A stretch of 64,000 bases of DNA from contig NZ_AP025028.1 of NCBI RefSeq assembly GCF_003114835.2, positions 2,880,001 to 2,944,000 on the forward strand, read 5' to 3'. Made by a program: the position numbers and the translations under genes. The notes under the pieces were generated by a model. That model did not search any database. It saw nothing but the letters and a program-made list of their open reading frames with translations, and was not told the DNA's origin. This DNA is from Leptospira kobayashii. Its GTDB lineage: Bacteria > Spirochaetota > Leptospiria > Leptospirales > Leptospiraceae. Positions 56,330 through 64,000 of the stretch are shown here, piece after piece. The first letter of the stretch is position 1, and each line of letters starts with the position of its first letter.

Positions 56330-57253
56330 TTAACCTTCGTCTTCCATTTCTTTTTCCATCTCTTTCTCTTTGAAATCTACAAAGTTAAAGAATTTTTTGA
56401 AAAATCCGGTGAGGCCTTCTTCATCGGAATAACCGCCTTCTGTTTGTAACAAATTATGAGTGATTCGAGTCAAACAAGCCGCCGCCTTACAACGAGGAGA
56501 GTTTAAAATAAAAGGTTTTTGTTCCCGGATGGATCTTTCCACTTCTTCGTCTTGAAAGATAAATCCCAAATTTTCCACTTGGACTTCCAAAAATTGACCG
56601 GAGATATCGATGACTCTGTCCGCTACTTTTTTTCCTTCAATGGCACTGCGAACCCGATTCACTATGATCTTTAGATTTTTGTCTTTGGACTGAGAAACAA
56701 TCGATTTGATGAGTCCGTAGGAGTCGGTGATGGAAGTAGGTTCGGGAGTTGTAACGACCACCACTTCATCGGCAGGCATAACAAGACCGATCACATTGGC
56801 GGAGATCCCCGCGCCGGTATCTATGATCATTACATCGTAACGATCCAAGTCCACAAATCCTTTGATCAGATTGTTTCTTTGAGTTTCGTTTAAATTGGCG
56901 AGCTGAGAATACCCGGAGGCACCTGCAATGATGTCCACCCCTTCCGGTGTGGAGATAATAATGTCTTTTAAAGATTTATGGCCTTTGACCACATGATAGA
57001 GATTGTATTTAGGAATGATTCCAAGTAATACGTTGACGTTGGCAAGTCCCAAGTCTCCGTCAAAGATCAAAACCTTAAGGCCTGTCTTCGCTATGGCTAT
57101 GGCAAGGTTTACGGAAACAGTACTTTTACCAACCCCGCCTTTTCCGGAAGCAACCGCGATGATCTTTGTTTTTTTCTGAGCATCGGAAGTCGGGACTAAT
57201 TTTAAACCAGTATTTCCTTCAGTAAGCTTTCTAAGATTTGCAGCTTGGTCCAT
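56330..57253 (-). CDS. flhG: FlhG (MinD-like flagellar number regulator)
   Basis: 307 residues. Deviant Walker [18 protein letters not shown], Walker A' [12 protein letters not shown], and Walker [11 protein letters not shown]. The N-terminal [10 protein letters not shown] matches the DQAxxLR motif by which FlhG activates the FlhF GTPase. The last 40 residues are acidic and amphipathic, suited to membrane association. It restricts the number and position of flagella. Confidence 0.93.
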   Translation of the reverse strand: MDQAANLRKLTEGNTGLKLVPTSDAQKKTKIIAVASGKGGVGKSTVSVNLAIAIAKTGLKVLIFDGDLGLANVNVLLGIIPKYNLYHVVKGHKSLKDIIISTPEGVDIIAGASGYSQLANLNETQRNNLIKGFVDLDRYDVMIIDTGAGISANVIGLVMPADEVVVVTTPEPTSITDSYGLIKSIVSQSKDKNLKIIVNRVRSAIEGKKVADRVIDISGQFLEVQVENLGFIFQDEEVERSIREQKPFILNSPRCKAAACLTRITHNLLQTEGGYSDEEGLTGFFKKFFNFVDFKEKEMEKEMEDEG

Positions 57254-57293
57254 CGCTTGGTTATTCCCCTATCTAGGAGGGATAACAAGCGGA

Positions 57294-58643
57294 CTAAGTG
57301 GCCTTATCAAAGACCTCGCCGGCTATCCCCTTCAATTTCTCTGGGTAAACTACACACTCTGCAAGAAGTTTTTTAGAAGCGTTAAGGATGTCAAAAGGAA
57401 CATCCTGCCCCACACTACAAAATGCGAATTCCCTGTGAATAGTATCGGCTAATTCCACTACAGAACCTAAATATTCTGCTTCATCCAGCTTAGTTAATAA
57501 AATTCTTTTGTATCCTATTGTCTCATAAGCGTCTGCAACCGAGCGGGCATTGGAGGAAGAAATCGTGGAAGAAAGAACCAAAATGTTTTCCAGATAGTCT
57601 TTGTCTCCAAATGCCTGGTAAAATTCCCGAAGTTTCAAAATATTGTCGGGGTTTTTATGAGAGTAACCGGCAGTGTCCACTAAAATCAGTTCGGATCCGT
57701 CCCGAGCGACCGCCTCTTTCAATTTGCGAACGTCTTTCGCTGCATAAAAAGGCATGCCCATCGCATCCGCATAAAATTTCAGTTGGTCGATCGCCGCAAT
57801 ACGGTAGTTATCCGTTGTGTATAAGGAAACTTTCTTTCCCATATGGAGGGAGTATTTTGCTGCAAGTTTTGCTATGGAAGTGGTTTTCCCCGCGCCCGTA
57901 GGTCCTACGAAAAAAACCACCTTTCTTTTTCCGCGGGGCGTTCCGCTGAATAGATCGGAATCGATTGTGATTCTAGATTCGAGTATAGAAATCGCTTTTT
58001 CACACACGGTTGCAAAACGAGACGCATCTACGGAAGAAAGATGTTCTTCCAGCACTTGTGTAATCTCGTCCACATAACTTGCGCTCATCCCTTCCGATTT
58101 CAATTTGTCGGAAAGTTTTTCAATATTGGAATGTCTTTTGGGAATGGAAACTTGCGGAATTTCTCTCGAAATAGGGGGTTTTCCATGAATTTCGGGAACA
58201 TTTGCCAATGACAAACCGATTTGTTCTTCCGCTTGGTATGGCTTTAAAGAAGATTCCAATTCGTAATCCTCGTCATCGATTACGATCGGCTCCATTCGTT
58301 CCATAACGGCCGCCCTTCTTCTTCTTTCCGAATAAGGTCTTACGGTTTCAATCGTTTTCGCCACCTTCTTCTCGTTTGCCGGCACAAGTGAATCCGTTTT
58401 CTGCTTTTGTTTGATCAGTTCTTTCAGATCTTTGAGTTTTTTCTCAATACGATCTTTGGAGTTTTGTTTTTCTGGGATACCCACATCGATTTCATACATC
58501 TTGCTTGCGAGAAGCCCGGTTCCGAAGAGTCCGCCTTCCGTTGTTACACGTTGATCATAAATATGCGCCTCCGGCCCATATTTCATTTTCATTTGCATGA
58601 TACAGTCTTGTAAATCTTTGCCTCGGATTTTGACGAAATCCAT
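57294..58643 (-). CDS. flhF: FlhF (flagellar placement SRP-type GTPase)
   Basis: 449 residues. A long basic, disordered B-domain (residues 60-190), then the N and G domains of SRP GTPases: VGPTGAGKTTSIAKLA, LYTTDNYRIAAIDQL, LVDTAGYSHKNP, and the TKLDEAEYLGSVVEL guanine motif. It marks the cell pole for motor assembly. First visible gene of the minus-strand operon. flhA/flhB, which precede flhF in Borrelia, are replaced here by the palindrome array. Confidence 0.94.
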   Translation of the reverse strand: MDFVKIRGKDLQDCIMQMKMKYGPEAHIYDQRVTTEGGLFGTGLLASKMYEIDVGIPEKQNSKDRIEKKLKDLKELIKQKQKTDSLVPANEKKVAKTIETVRPYSERRRRAAVMERMEPIVIDDEDYELESSLKPYQAEEQIGLSLANVPEIHGKPPISREIPQVSIPKRHSNIEKLSDKLKSEGMSASYVDEITQVLEEHLSSVDASRFATVCEKAISILESRITIDSDLFSGTPRGKRKVVFFVGPTGAGKTTSIAKLAAKYSLHMGKKVSLYTTDNYRIAAIDQLKFYADAMGMPFYAAKDVRKLKEAVARDGSELILVDTAGYSHKNPDNILKLREFYQAFGDKDYLENILVLSSTISSSNARSVADAYETIGYKRILLTKLDEAEYLGSVVELADTIHREFAFCSVGQDVPFDILNASKKLLAECVVYPEKLKGIAGEVFDKAT

Positions 58644-58800
58644 CCCCTATACTCCCAAAAATCTGACGATTTGTTGAAATTCTAAAGACAGGCCTGATTT
58701 TGTACAGTCTTTTTTATGAGACATAATTCTATGCAGGAGCCGGGGATGGTTTTGTCGGAGCAGCTGTGTAGGTGGCGGGTTGTTGGAACGGCGATAAGTG

Positions 58801-59190
58801 GGAAGCGGGGATAAACGAAGTTCGGGTAACTAGCTTTTTTGGGGTTCTGTTGGGGGACAAATGAAGTTGGATAATCAACCGGGTTCCGCGCTCAGGAGGA
58901 TAAGCGAAGTTCGTGTAACAACACGTGGTAGGTGGGATTAGCGCAATACGTATATCCCGGCGAGTTCCTCCTTCCTGGGGGTTAAACGAAGTTCGGTTAT
59001 TCCGTTTTGTAAGTCCCAGCGGGGGTTTTAAACGAAGTTCGTATATCCCTCGTTTCAATGGAGTAAATCGCAATGCGGTTAACATGCTAAGTTTCGGGGA
59101 TTAGCGCAAATCTGATAACACCCTCGAAAGGCGGGATAAACGTAGTTCGGCTAAATCCCAAAATGCCGCGGGATAAACGAACTCATTCCT
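58801..59190. repeat. Array of about ten interspersed imperfect palindromes
   Basis: The repeating unit has an outer pair GGGATAA and TTATCCC and an inner core CGAAGTTCG, together nearly an odd-length perfect palindrome. Centres are near 58820, 58866, 58909, 58947, 58991, 59037, 59073, 59110, 59145 and 59182, a spacing of 35-46 bp. The inner core occurs in two co-varied versions: CGAAGTTCG (or CGTAGTTCG) and CGCAATGCG (or CGCAATACG). Spacers are GC-rich and mostly unrelated, so it is neither a tandem repeat with a constant unit nor a CRISPR. It lies within the non-coding stretch 58644-59358, which also must hold the flhF promoter. Confidence 0.75.
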
Positions 59191-59358
59191 TGTGTAATCT
59201 TTGCTGATCGATCTTGGAACGCTCTTTCGGGATGTATCTCTGTTAAATGATCTTTCCCAAAGAAATCAACGGAAAGAATTCTTTCCTAGTCGGATCATAA
59301 ATTCCGAAAAAAATAATGTGTTTTTGTTAAACTACAAAAAACCCATATTTATATTCGT

Positions 59359-59691
59359 TTAATTATAACGTTCATATTCGGCAATGATGGTGGTAGATTC
59401 GACGGAAGGAGAGAAATAGGTTTCTCTTATTTTTAAATAGTTCGGATCGGAAAAGAAACTATTTTTCAATTCCTTATTCTTAAAGAAAATCAAGAACACT
59501 CTATTTATGAAATTTGTATTTTCGCTAATCAACGTTTCTTGAATTTTAAAATCATAACGAAAGCCACCCTCGTAATTTTTCAAAAGCGGAGTCATAGATT
59601 CCCTATACTTAGTATAAAGATCTTCATCTTTTATTTTCAAACCAACGACCGTTTCATAAGATAATAATGTTTTTTCTGATTCTTTTGTCAT
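59359..59691 (-). CDS. DUF1330-like protein
   Basis: 110 residues from ATG 59691. The frame continues open to 59856, but the extra 55 residues look unrelated and may be read-through of intergenic DNA. DUF1330-like core: SYETVVGLKIKDEDLYTKYRESMTPLLKNY, then GGFRYDF, then SFFSDPNYLKIRETYFSPSV and IIAEYER, the usual end. These are small ferredoxin-like dimers of unknown function. Possibly recently joined to upstream DNA by rearrangement. Confidence 0.6.
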   Translation of the reverse strand: MTKESEKTLLSYETVVGLKIKDEDLYTKYRESMTPLLKNYEGGFRYDFKIQETLISENTNFINRVFLIFFKNKELKNSFFSDPNYLKIRETYFSPSVESTTIIAEYERYN

Positions 59692-59901
59692 CGTTTCGAT
59701 TTTATCTTCTATATAAAATAATGGAAGATATTTATTCGTTAAGATCAATTTTTTAGCGACGGAACAAAACGAAATAGACGTTATCAACGCTACACCCCTG
59801 CCCTCTGCCTGCGAAAGCCAAGAGATGGTGCGGAGCAAGAGTCGTGATTTTAACAATAAGCCATAGTTAGGTGATTAAGTTAAAAGCAAAGGAATTTTTC
59901 C

Positions 59902-60459
59902 TCAAACATGTTTTTTGTAGTGAAGAGCAATGGCGCCAGATTGAAGAGTTTTTGAGCCAAGAAAGTCCAACCGAAGACTTTCCTGCGGCTTCACAGTATC
60001 AAACAGCCGCGGCCCCTTTCCTGCAACGACCGGATGAACCACGAAACGATACTCATCTATCAAACCACGCTCAGAAAGCTGAGACGCAATGCTCAAGCTG
60101 CCTACGAAAATTTCCTTTCCAGGCTGTTCCCTCAAGGCAAGCACCTCTTCCATAATGTTTCCCCGCACAAGTCTCGTATTCGTTTCCTCAACCTGTTCCA
60201 ATGTGGTGGAAAATAAGATCTTATCAAGTGAGTCGAACACGCGAGCGAACTCATTGGTTGCTTTCGACTCCGATTGATCCCTGGCCACTTCAGGCCAAAA
60301 GGGTACCATGAGTTGATACGTGATTCGGCCATAAAGAATAAGAGTTCCATTACGCAAAAGATCGGTGAAATACTCGTGCAACTCGTCGTCACCGATCATG
60401 TCCGTGTGACTGCAATACCCATCAGCGGTAATATTGATTGCGAAAATAATTTTTCTCAT
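59902..60459 (-). CDS. Dihydrofolate reductase-like (RibD C-terminal family) protein
   Basis: 185 residues from ATG 60459 (frame open to 60501). Signature [21 protein letters not shown], then [53 protein letters not shown] and [25 protein letters not shown]-dependent reductase fold; the substrate is unknown for this branch (YyaP/YwjB-like). Confidence 0.85.
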   Translation of the reverse strand: MRKIIFAINITADGYCSHTDMIGDDELHEYFTDLLRNGTLILYGRITYQLMVPFWPEVARDQSESKATNEFARVFDSLDKILFSTTLEQVEETNTRLVRGNIMEEVLALREQPGKEIFVGSLSIASQLSERGLIDEYRFVVHPVVAGKGPRLFDTVKPQESLRLDFLGSKTLQSGAIALHYKKHV

Positions 60460-60633
60460 AGATCCGATTATAATGCTTTCATAGAAAAATTCAAGCACCA
60501 ATTAATCGACTTTCTAATAATCGAATACAGTGACGGGTAGCAAATGTTCCAAGGCTTGCAAAACAAATCCCATGAATAAAAATTTAACATTGATTATATG
60601 CAATTTCTATCTTTAGTGTATAGGGCTCGCATG

Positions 60634-61050
60634 TTACTTCATAGTCACTATGATGAGGCTAACAATTAAAATGCCTGTCAAGTGGTACGACCCAGTAATA
60701 ATACCGTAATGAATTGGTCGGGGTATGTTTGGGTTAATGGCAATATTTATAGTATTCGATACCAAAAATCCCATTCCTATGATTAGAGTGAATTCAAGTG
60801 CCCCACTGATTGAATCAATCCCTAAAGCATAAATCAAGATAGCACTTGCAATCGTTATTACGAGTATGCACACCGCTGGCCCGATAATGAAAATAGGGGC
60901 CGGTTTTTGAGGTGCCTCATTTTCTTTGCCCAACGAAATAACATACTGTCTTTTGAAAAACAAAGTGAACCATAAAGCCCCAAGCACAGAATATACTACG
61001 TAAGCTACGGAAACACTTATCCAATTTAAGTTAATTAACTGATTTATCAT
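60634..61050 (-). CDS. DUF1761-like membrane protein
   Basis: 138 residues with four transmembrane helices. DUF1761 start (LNWISVSVAYVVYSVLGALW, WFTLFFKRQYV) and end (IHYGIITGSYHLTGILIVS). Function unknown. Preceded by the WYL-domain regulator on the same strand. Confidence 0.75.
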   Translation of the reverse strand: MINQLINLNWISVSVAYVVYSVLGALWFTLFFKRQYVISLGKENEAPQKPAPIFIIGPAVCILVITIASAILIYALGIDSISGALEFTLIIGMGFLVSNTINIAINPNIPRPIHYGIITGSYHLTGILIVSLIIVTMK

Positions 61051-61095
61051 TTTTTTTCCTTCTGCTATGTAGACGAAAAATCAAGATTAGACAGG

Positions 61096-61111
61096 TGACA
61101 GCCTTATGTCA
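61096..61111. promoter_or_regulatory. Small inverted repeat, possible operator
   Basis: TGACA (61096-61100) and TGTCA (61107-61111) are exact inverse complements around six bases, located between the WYL regulator gene and the DUF1761 gene. It could be the binding site of that regulator. Weak evidence. Confidence 0.25.
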
Positions 61112-61126
61112 GGGGTTGAGAAAAAA

Positions 61127-61816
61127 TTAATAATACCGATCAAAATATTCCTGTAAGGACATATTATGTGAAGGAAACTTTTCCGGGAGAAGTTCTAATT
61201 TTCCTATTCTATCCAGACGAAAAAAACGGAATTCATTTCTTAATCGACATTTGGCCAGCAATAACCAATTTTGAGTGCTAAGCAAAGCAAACGGTTCCAG
61301 TTGGCGCCTTGTTATGATATTTTTTTCATTTGTATATTCGATATTGATCAAGTAACAATTTGTCAAAGCGATTTGCAAATCAGACAAATTGTTACTATTT
61401 TTTTCCCTTTCGTAGTTTTGATCGAGATGTGTTCGTTTTATTAGCAAATGGATTTTTTCTTTTTGTTCGGAATCCAATACGGCTTTTATCTTTTCGATCG
61501 CTTCCGAATAATCTTTTACAATTGATTTATCTTTGTTTTTTAAAACTAACTGTTCGACGAGGATCAGAGCATTCGCTTGTTTTTCAGTGAACATCACCGG
61601 CGGAACATTATAACCTTCTTTCAGCGAATAACCTTTTCCTTCCTGAGTTATTATAGGAACCCCTGCTTTTTCCAAAGCTCGGATATCCCTGTAAATGGTT
61701 CTGACACTTAAGGAAAAATCATCCGCTAATTCAAATGCTGTTAATAGCTTTTTTGTTTGTAACTTAACTAAAATTGCAGTTAATCGCGGGAGTCTTTTTA
61801 AGTTGTTGTTACTCAT
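61127..61816 (-). CDS. YafY-type HTH/WYL transcriptional regulator
   Basis: 229 residues. N-terminal HTH_11 (LPRLTAILVKLQTKKLLTAF, then FSLSVRTIYRDIRALEKAGV), a linker with EGYNVPPVMFTEKQANAL, and a C-terminal WYL domain (LQIALTNCYLINIEYTN, QLEPFALLSTQNWLLLAKC, RLDRIGKLELLPE). WYL regulators sense nucleic acid or small ligands and control nearby genes. Here the candidates are DUF1761, DHFR-like and DUF1330 downstream. Confidence 0.9.
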   Translation of the reverse strand: MSNNNLKRLPRLTAILVKLQTKKLLTAFELADDFSLSVRTIYRDIRALEKAGVPIITQEGKGYSLKEGYNVPPVMFTEKQANALILVEQLVLKNKDKSIVKDYSEAIEKIKAVLDSEQKEKIHLLIKRTHLDQNYEREKNSNNLSDLQIALTNCYLINIEYTNEKNIITRRQLEPFALLSTQNWLLLAKCRLRNEFRFFRLDRIGKLELLPEKFPSHNMSLQEYFDRYY

Positions 61817-61904
61817 TCTAATATTTCAATATTTTACGGAATTAAATTTAAAATAATCACAAAATGTAGTTTAACGACGTTTCATAATAATAGAACGCCA
61901 CTAC

Positions 61905-62357
61905 TTATTTGTTACCGAGTTCTTGTGCTAAACCGATCAAAAGGCCTTCCGTTCCACGAATATAACAAAGTCGATACGAATTTTCGTATTGAACCACTTC
62001 GCCAACAAGTTGAGCGCCGGATTTAGTTAGCCTGGATACCATTTCGTCAATGTCTTCAACGGTGAACATAACGCGCAGATAACCGAGTGCGTTTACAGGA
62101 GCAGTCCGGTGATCTGAAATAATAGGTGGGGTGAGAAATTGTGAAAGCTCAAGTCTGCTATGACCATCCGGGGTAACCATCATAGCAATTTCTACGCACT
62201 GAGAACCGAGTCCGGTGATTCGACCAGCCCATTCACCTTCTATAGTGGCTCGCCCTTCGAGCTTCAACCCAATCTCTTCAAAGAAAGATATTGCCTTATC
62301 AAGGGATTTTACAACGATACCGACATTATCCATTCTTAATAATTTGTTTTTTTTCAT
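61905..62357 (-). CDS. VOC-family (glyoxalase/dioxygenase superfamily) protein
   Basis: 150 residues. Two betaalphabetabetabeta modules: MDNVGIVVKSLDKAISFFEE, IGLKLEGRATIEGEWAG, SQCVEIAMMVTPDGHSRLEL, and VMFTVEDIDEMVSRLTKSGA, SYRLCYIRGTEGLLIGLA. The Glu and His ligand positions look partly retained. The substrate is unknown; family members include lactoylglutathione lyase and fosfomycin resistance proteins, but specific residues do not point to either. Confidence 0.83.
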   Translation of the reverse strand: MKKNKLLRMDNVGIVVKSLDKAISFFEEIGLKLEGRATIEGEWAGRITGLGSQCVEIAMMVTPDGHSRLELSQFLTPPIISDHRTAPVNALGYLRVMFTVEDIDEMVSRLTKSGAQLVGEVVQYENSYRLCYIRGTEGLLIGLAQELGNK

Positions 62358-62481
62358 AGGTTTATCTCATTATGCGTAAAAATTTATTTCACCATCATTC
62401 TTATTTAGAAGATTTCGAATTTCTTCCAAAAAATTAACATTTCATAATATTCTCATAGGCCGGATAACACCCGCTCATGTT

Positions 62482-63663
62482 TCATAAATCCAGTTGGATA
62501 TGATCTCGAATTTGCCTCGCTTTCTCACGTGCCTCTTCCATTGTTTTCGCTTTTGCAAGTGCTACACCCATTCTACGTTTTCCTTGGATCTCCGGTTTTC
62601 CAAACAATCGAAGGTCGGCATTTTTTAGTGATAATGCTTTTTCCATTCCCTTAAAACCAGGAGAAGAAATATTTCCTTCGAGTAGAATGGCGGCAGAAGC
62701 CGCAGGAGTATAATATTCCAATTCAGGAATGGGTAAACCGAGTAAAGCCCGAACATGAAGGGAGAACTCCGAATAATTTTGACTAATCAAAGTCACAAGC
62801 CCGGTATCATGCGGTCTAGGAGAAACTTCACTGAAATAAACTTCATCACCCTTGATAAATAATTCGACTCCGAAAATCCCATATCCACCCAAACCGGTTG
62901 TCACCTTTTTCGCAATTCGTTTAGCGGATGTTAATGCCAGATCCGACATAGGCTGAGGCATCCAGGATTCTACATAATCTCCATGCACTTGTTTGTGCCC
63001 GATCGGTTCCAGAAAGGAAGTGCCGCCTATGTGGCGTATGGTGAGTAAAGTGATTTCAAAATCGAAGGAAACGAATTCTTCAATGATCATCCTACCTTTT
63101 CCCGATCTTCCTCCGGTTTGCCCGTATTCCCACGCACCTAATATGTCTTTCTCTTCCCTAATTAGACTTTGTCCTTTTCCGGAAGAACTCATGATAGGTT
63201 TCACGACACAGGGCATGCCGATTTCTTTAATACAGTTTTGAAACTCCGTCAAATTATCCGCAAAACGGTAATTAGATGTCTTTAATCCTAGTTCAATACT
63301 TGCAAAATTCCGAATCCCTTCCCGGTTCATAGTCAAGTTCACTGCCTTTGCACTGGGAACGATTTTAAAACCGTCTGCTTCCAATTTCTCCAAAGTCTTA
63401 GTATGAATGGCTTCTATTTCAGGCACGATAAAATCCGGTTTGATTTCACGAAGTGTGGATTCCAAGACGATAGGATCCAACATATCGATGACCCTGAACT
63501 CATGCGCAACCTGCATAGCAGGAGCATTCGGATAACGATCAATCGCTATGACATGAATTCCGAATCTTTGTGCCTCAATAGCGACTTCTTTGCCGAGTTC
63601 CCCCGAGCCGAGTAAAACGAGTTTTGTAGAAGAGGGAGAAAATGGAGTACCTATTTTTTGCAT
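62482..63663 (-). CDS. purT: Formate-dependent phosphoribosylglycinamide formyltransferase PurT
   Basis: 393 residues, standard length. ATP-grasp enzyme: [70 protein letters not shown], and [21 protein letters not shown]. It uses formate and ATP to convert GAR to FGAR in purine synthesis, an alternative to PurN. Monocistronic. Confidence 0.95.
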   Translation of the reverse strand: MQKIGTPFSPSSTKLVLLGSGELGKEVAIEAQRFGIHVIAIDRYPNAPAMQVAHEFRVIDMLDPIVLESTLREIKPDFIVPEIEAIHTKTLEKLEADGFKIVPSAKAVNLTMNREGIRNFASIELGLKTSNYRFADNLTEFQNCIKEIGMPCVVKPIMSSSGKGQSLIREEKDILGAWEYGQTGGRSGKGRMIIEEFVSFDFEITLLTIRHIGGTSFLEPIGHKQVHGDYVESWMPQPMSDLALTSAKRIAKKVTTGLGGYGIFGVELFIKGDEVYFSEVSPRPHDTGLVTLISQNYSEFSLHVRALLGLPIPELEYYTPAASAAILLEGNISSPGFKGMEKALSLKNADLRLFGKPEIQGKRRMGVALAKAKTMEEAREKARQIRDHIQLDL

Positions 63664-63830
63664 GACCCCGCCAGAGAAACATCCAATCCCTTGGTGACAA
63701 GTGAAATTACAAATTTAAGTTTTTGATTCACGGTATCCATGGAAATATAAGTTAATTCGCCCGAGTGAATATTTGAATTCGAATTTTGTTTTATCAATTC
63801 TGTCTTTCATCAAAGACGTATTCCCGGAAC

Positions 63831-64000
63831 CTAAAGTTGATCCATATCTTTCAACCGATCCATTTTTTTCAAAACCGAATTTGCCGCATGATAACCGCAC
63901 ATACCGTGAACTCCTCCGCCGGGAGGAGAAGATGCGGAACAAATATAAATATGCGGGTTCGGAGTGCCGTAAGGATTCCATCTGGCAACCGGACGAAGAA
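63831..64000 (-). CDS. C-terminus of a CrtI/phytoene-desaturase-like FAD oxidoreductase (partial)
   Basis: The last 56 codons of a gene that enters from the right edge, ending TAG at 63831-63833. Visible: RPVARWNPYGTPNPHIYICS, then the FAD-binding ASSPPGGGVHGMCGYHAANS, characteristic of the C-terminal end of phytoene desaturase-like oxidoreductases, then KKMDRLKDMDQL. The substrate cannot be told from the fragment. Confidence 0.75.
   Translation of the reverse strand, partial: LRPVARWNPYGTPNPHIYICSASSPPGGGVHGMCGYHAANSVLKKMDRLKDMDQL

Noticed and set aside
58729..59085. 118-residue open frame on the minus strand over the palindrome array
   Set aside because: Proline/arginine-rich translation of the repeats, no ribosome site, start unrelated to any family. 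The frame follows from the repeat composition.
58801..59190. CRISPR array
   Set aside because: Units are degenerate palindromes with changing cores and variable 35-46 bp spacing. There are no identical direct repeats and no cas genes.
61905..62357. Fosfomycin resistance enzyme (FosA/FosB-like)
   Set aside because: It is a general VOC protein without the specific metal and substrate residues; MurA itself already explains fosfomycin insensitivity.
63715..63981. 88-residue open frame at the right edge
   Set aside because: It is in the wrong frame relative to the clear CrtI-like C-terminus that ends at 63831, and it has no recognisable product.

Overview
The window looks like a chromosomal segment of a Leptospira (spirochaete). 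The evidence is a spirochaete-type flagellar gene set (fliI, fliJ, flbB, fliA, flhG, flhF), two DUF1554-type domains at the end of a giant lipoprotein, many lipoproteins with relaxed spirochaetal lipoboxes, kelch and Ig-like surface proteins, and moderate GC. I cannot assign a species from the sequence alone. Both edge genes are cut by the window.

Layout. 0-13 kb is an envelope block: a TolC-like efflux protein with an Ig-like lipoprotein (minus strand), then FecR and DUF4384 proteins (plus strand) facing three overlapping kelch lipoproteins headed by a caspase-like peptidase (minus strand), then two small secreted proteins of unknown function. 13-16.3 kb holds a PHP-type phosphoesterase, an ArnT-like glycosyltransferase and a decayed IS3-family transposase. 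16.3-18.2 kb is a visibly GC-rich island with one membrane adenylate cyclase and several hairpin elements, probably acquired. 18.2-26.8 kb carries an M3 peptidase, a SCO/PCu(A)C copper pair, a lipase-like hydrolase, a histidine kinase with a degenerate ATPase domain, tatA-tatC with a degenerate SpoIIE-like protein, and a DUF4345 protein. 26.9-30.1 kb is the proteostasis operon tig-clpP-clpX, followed by tRNA-Gly(GCC), tenA and a TesA-like esterase. 32.2-36.5 kb is a 1431-residue repeat lipoprotein. 36.5-44.8 kb contains a DUF3095 protein, a GH3 hexosaminidase, murA with the Cys-to-Asp change, a ferredoxin-type protein and a small zinc-ribbon protein.

44.9-58.6 kb is the motility region. fliI and fliJ-flbB on the plus strand are separated by an inverted 7TM kinase/receiver/PP2C gene. 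The minus-strand operon flhF-flhG-orf-fliA-fapA-orf-orf-remA-gmk combines flagellar placement factors, the motility sigma factor and a RemA-family regulator. Upstream of flhF lies about 700 bp of non-coding DNA carrying a regularly spaced array of about ten imperfect palindromes whose arms co-vary. This is the most unusual structure in the window. 59.3-64 kb is a patchwork of small accessory enzymes (DUF1330, DHFR-like, DUF1761, WYL regulator, VOC), then purT and the C-terminus of a CrtI-like oxidoreductase.

The best candidates for something undescribed are the palindrome array (58.8-59.2 kb), the caspase/kelch/FecR/DUF4384 cluster (3.1-11.4 kb), and the hairpin-rich DNA next to the foreign adenylate cyclase (16.3-18.2 kb).
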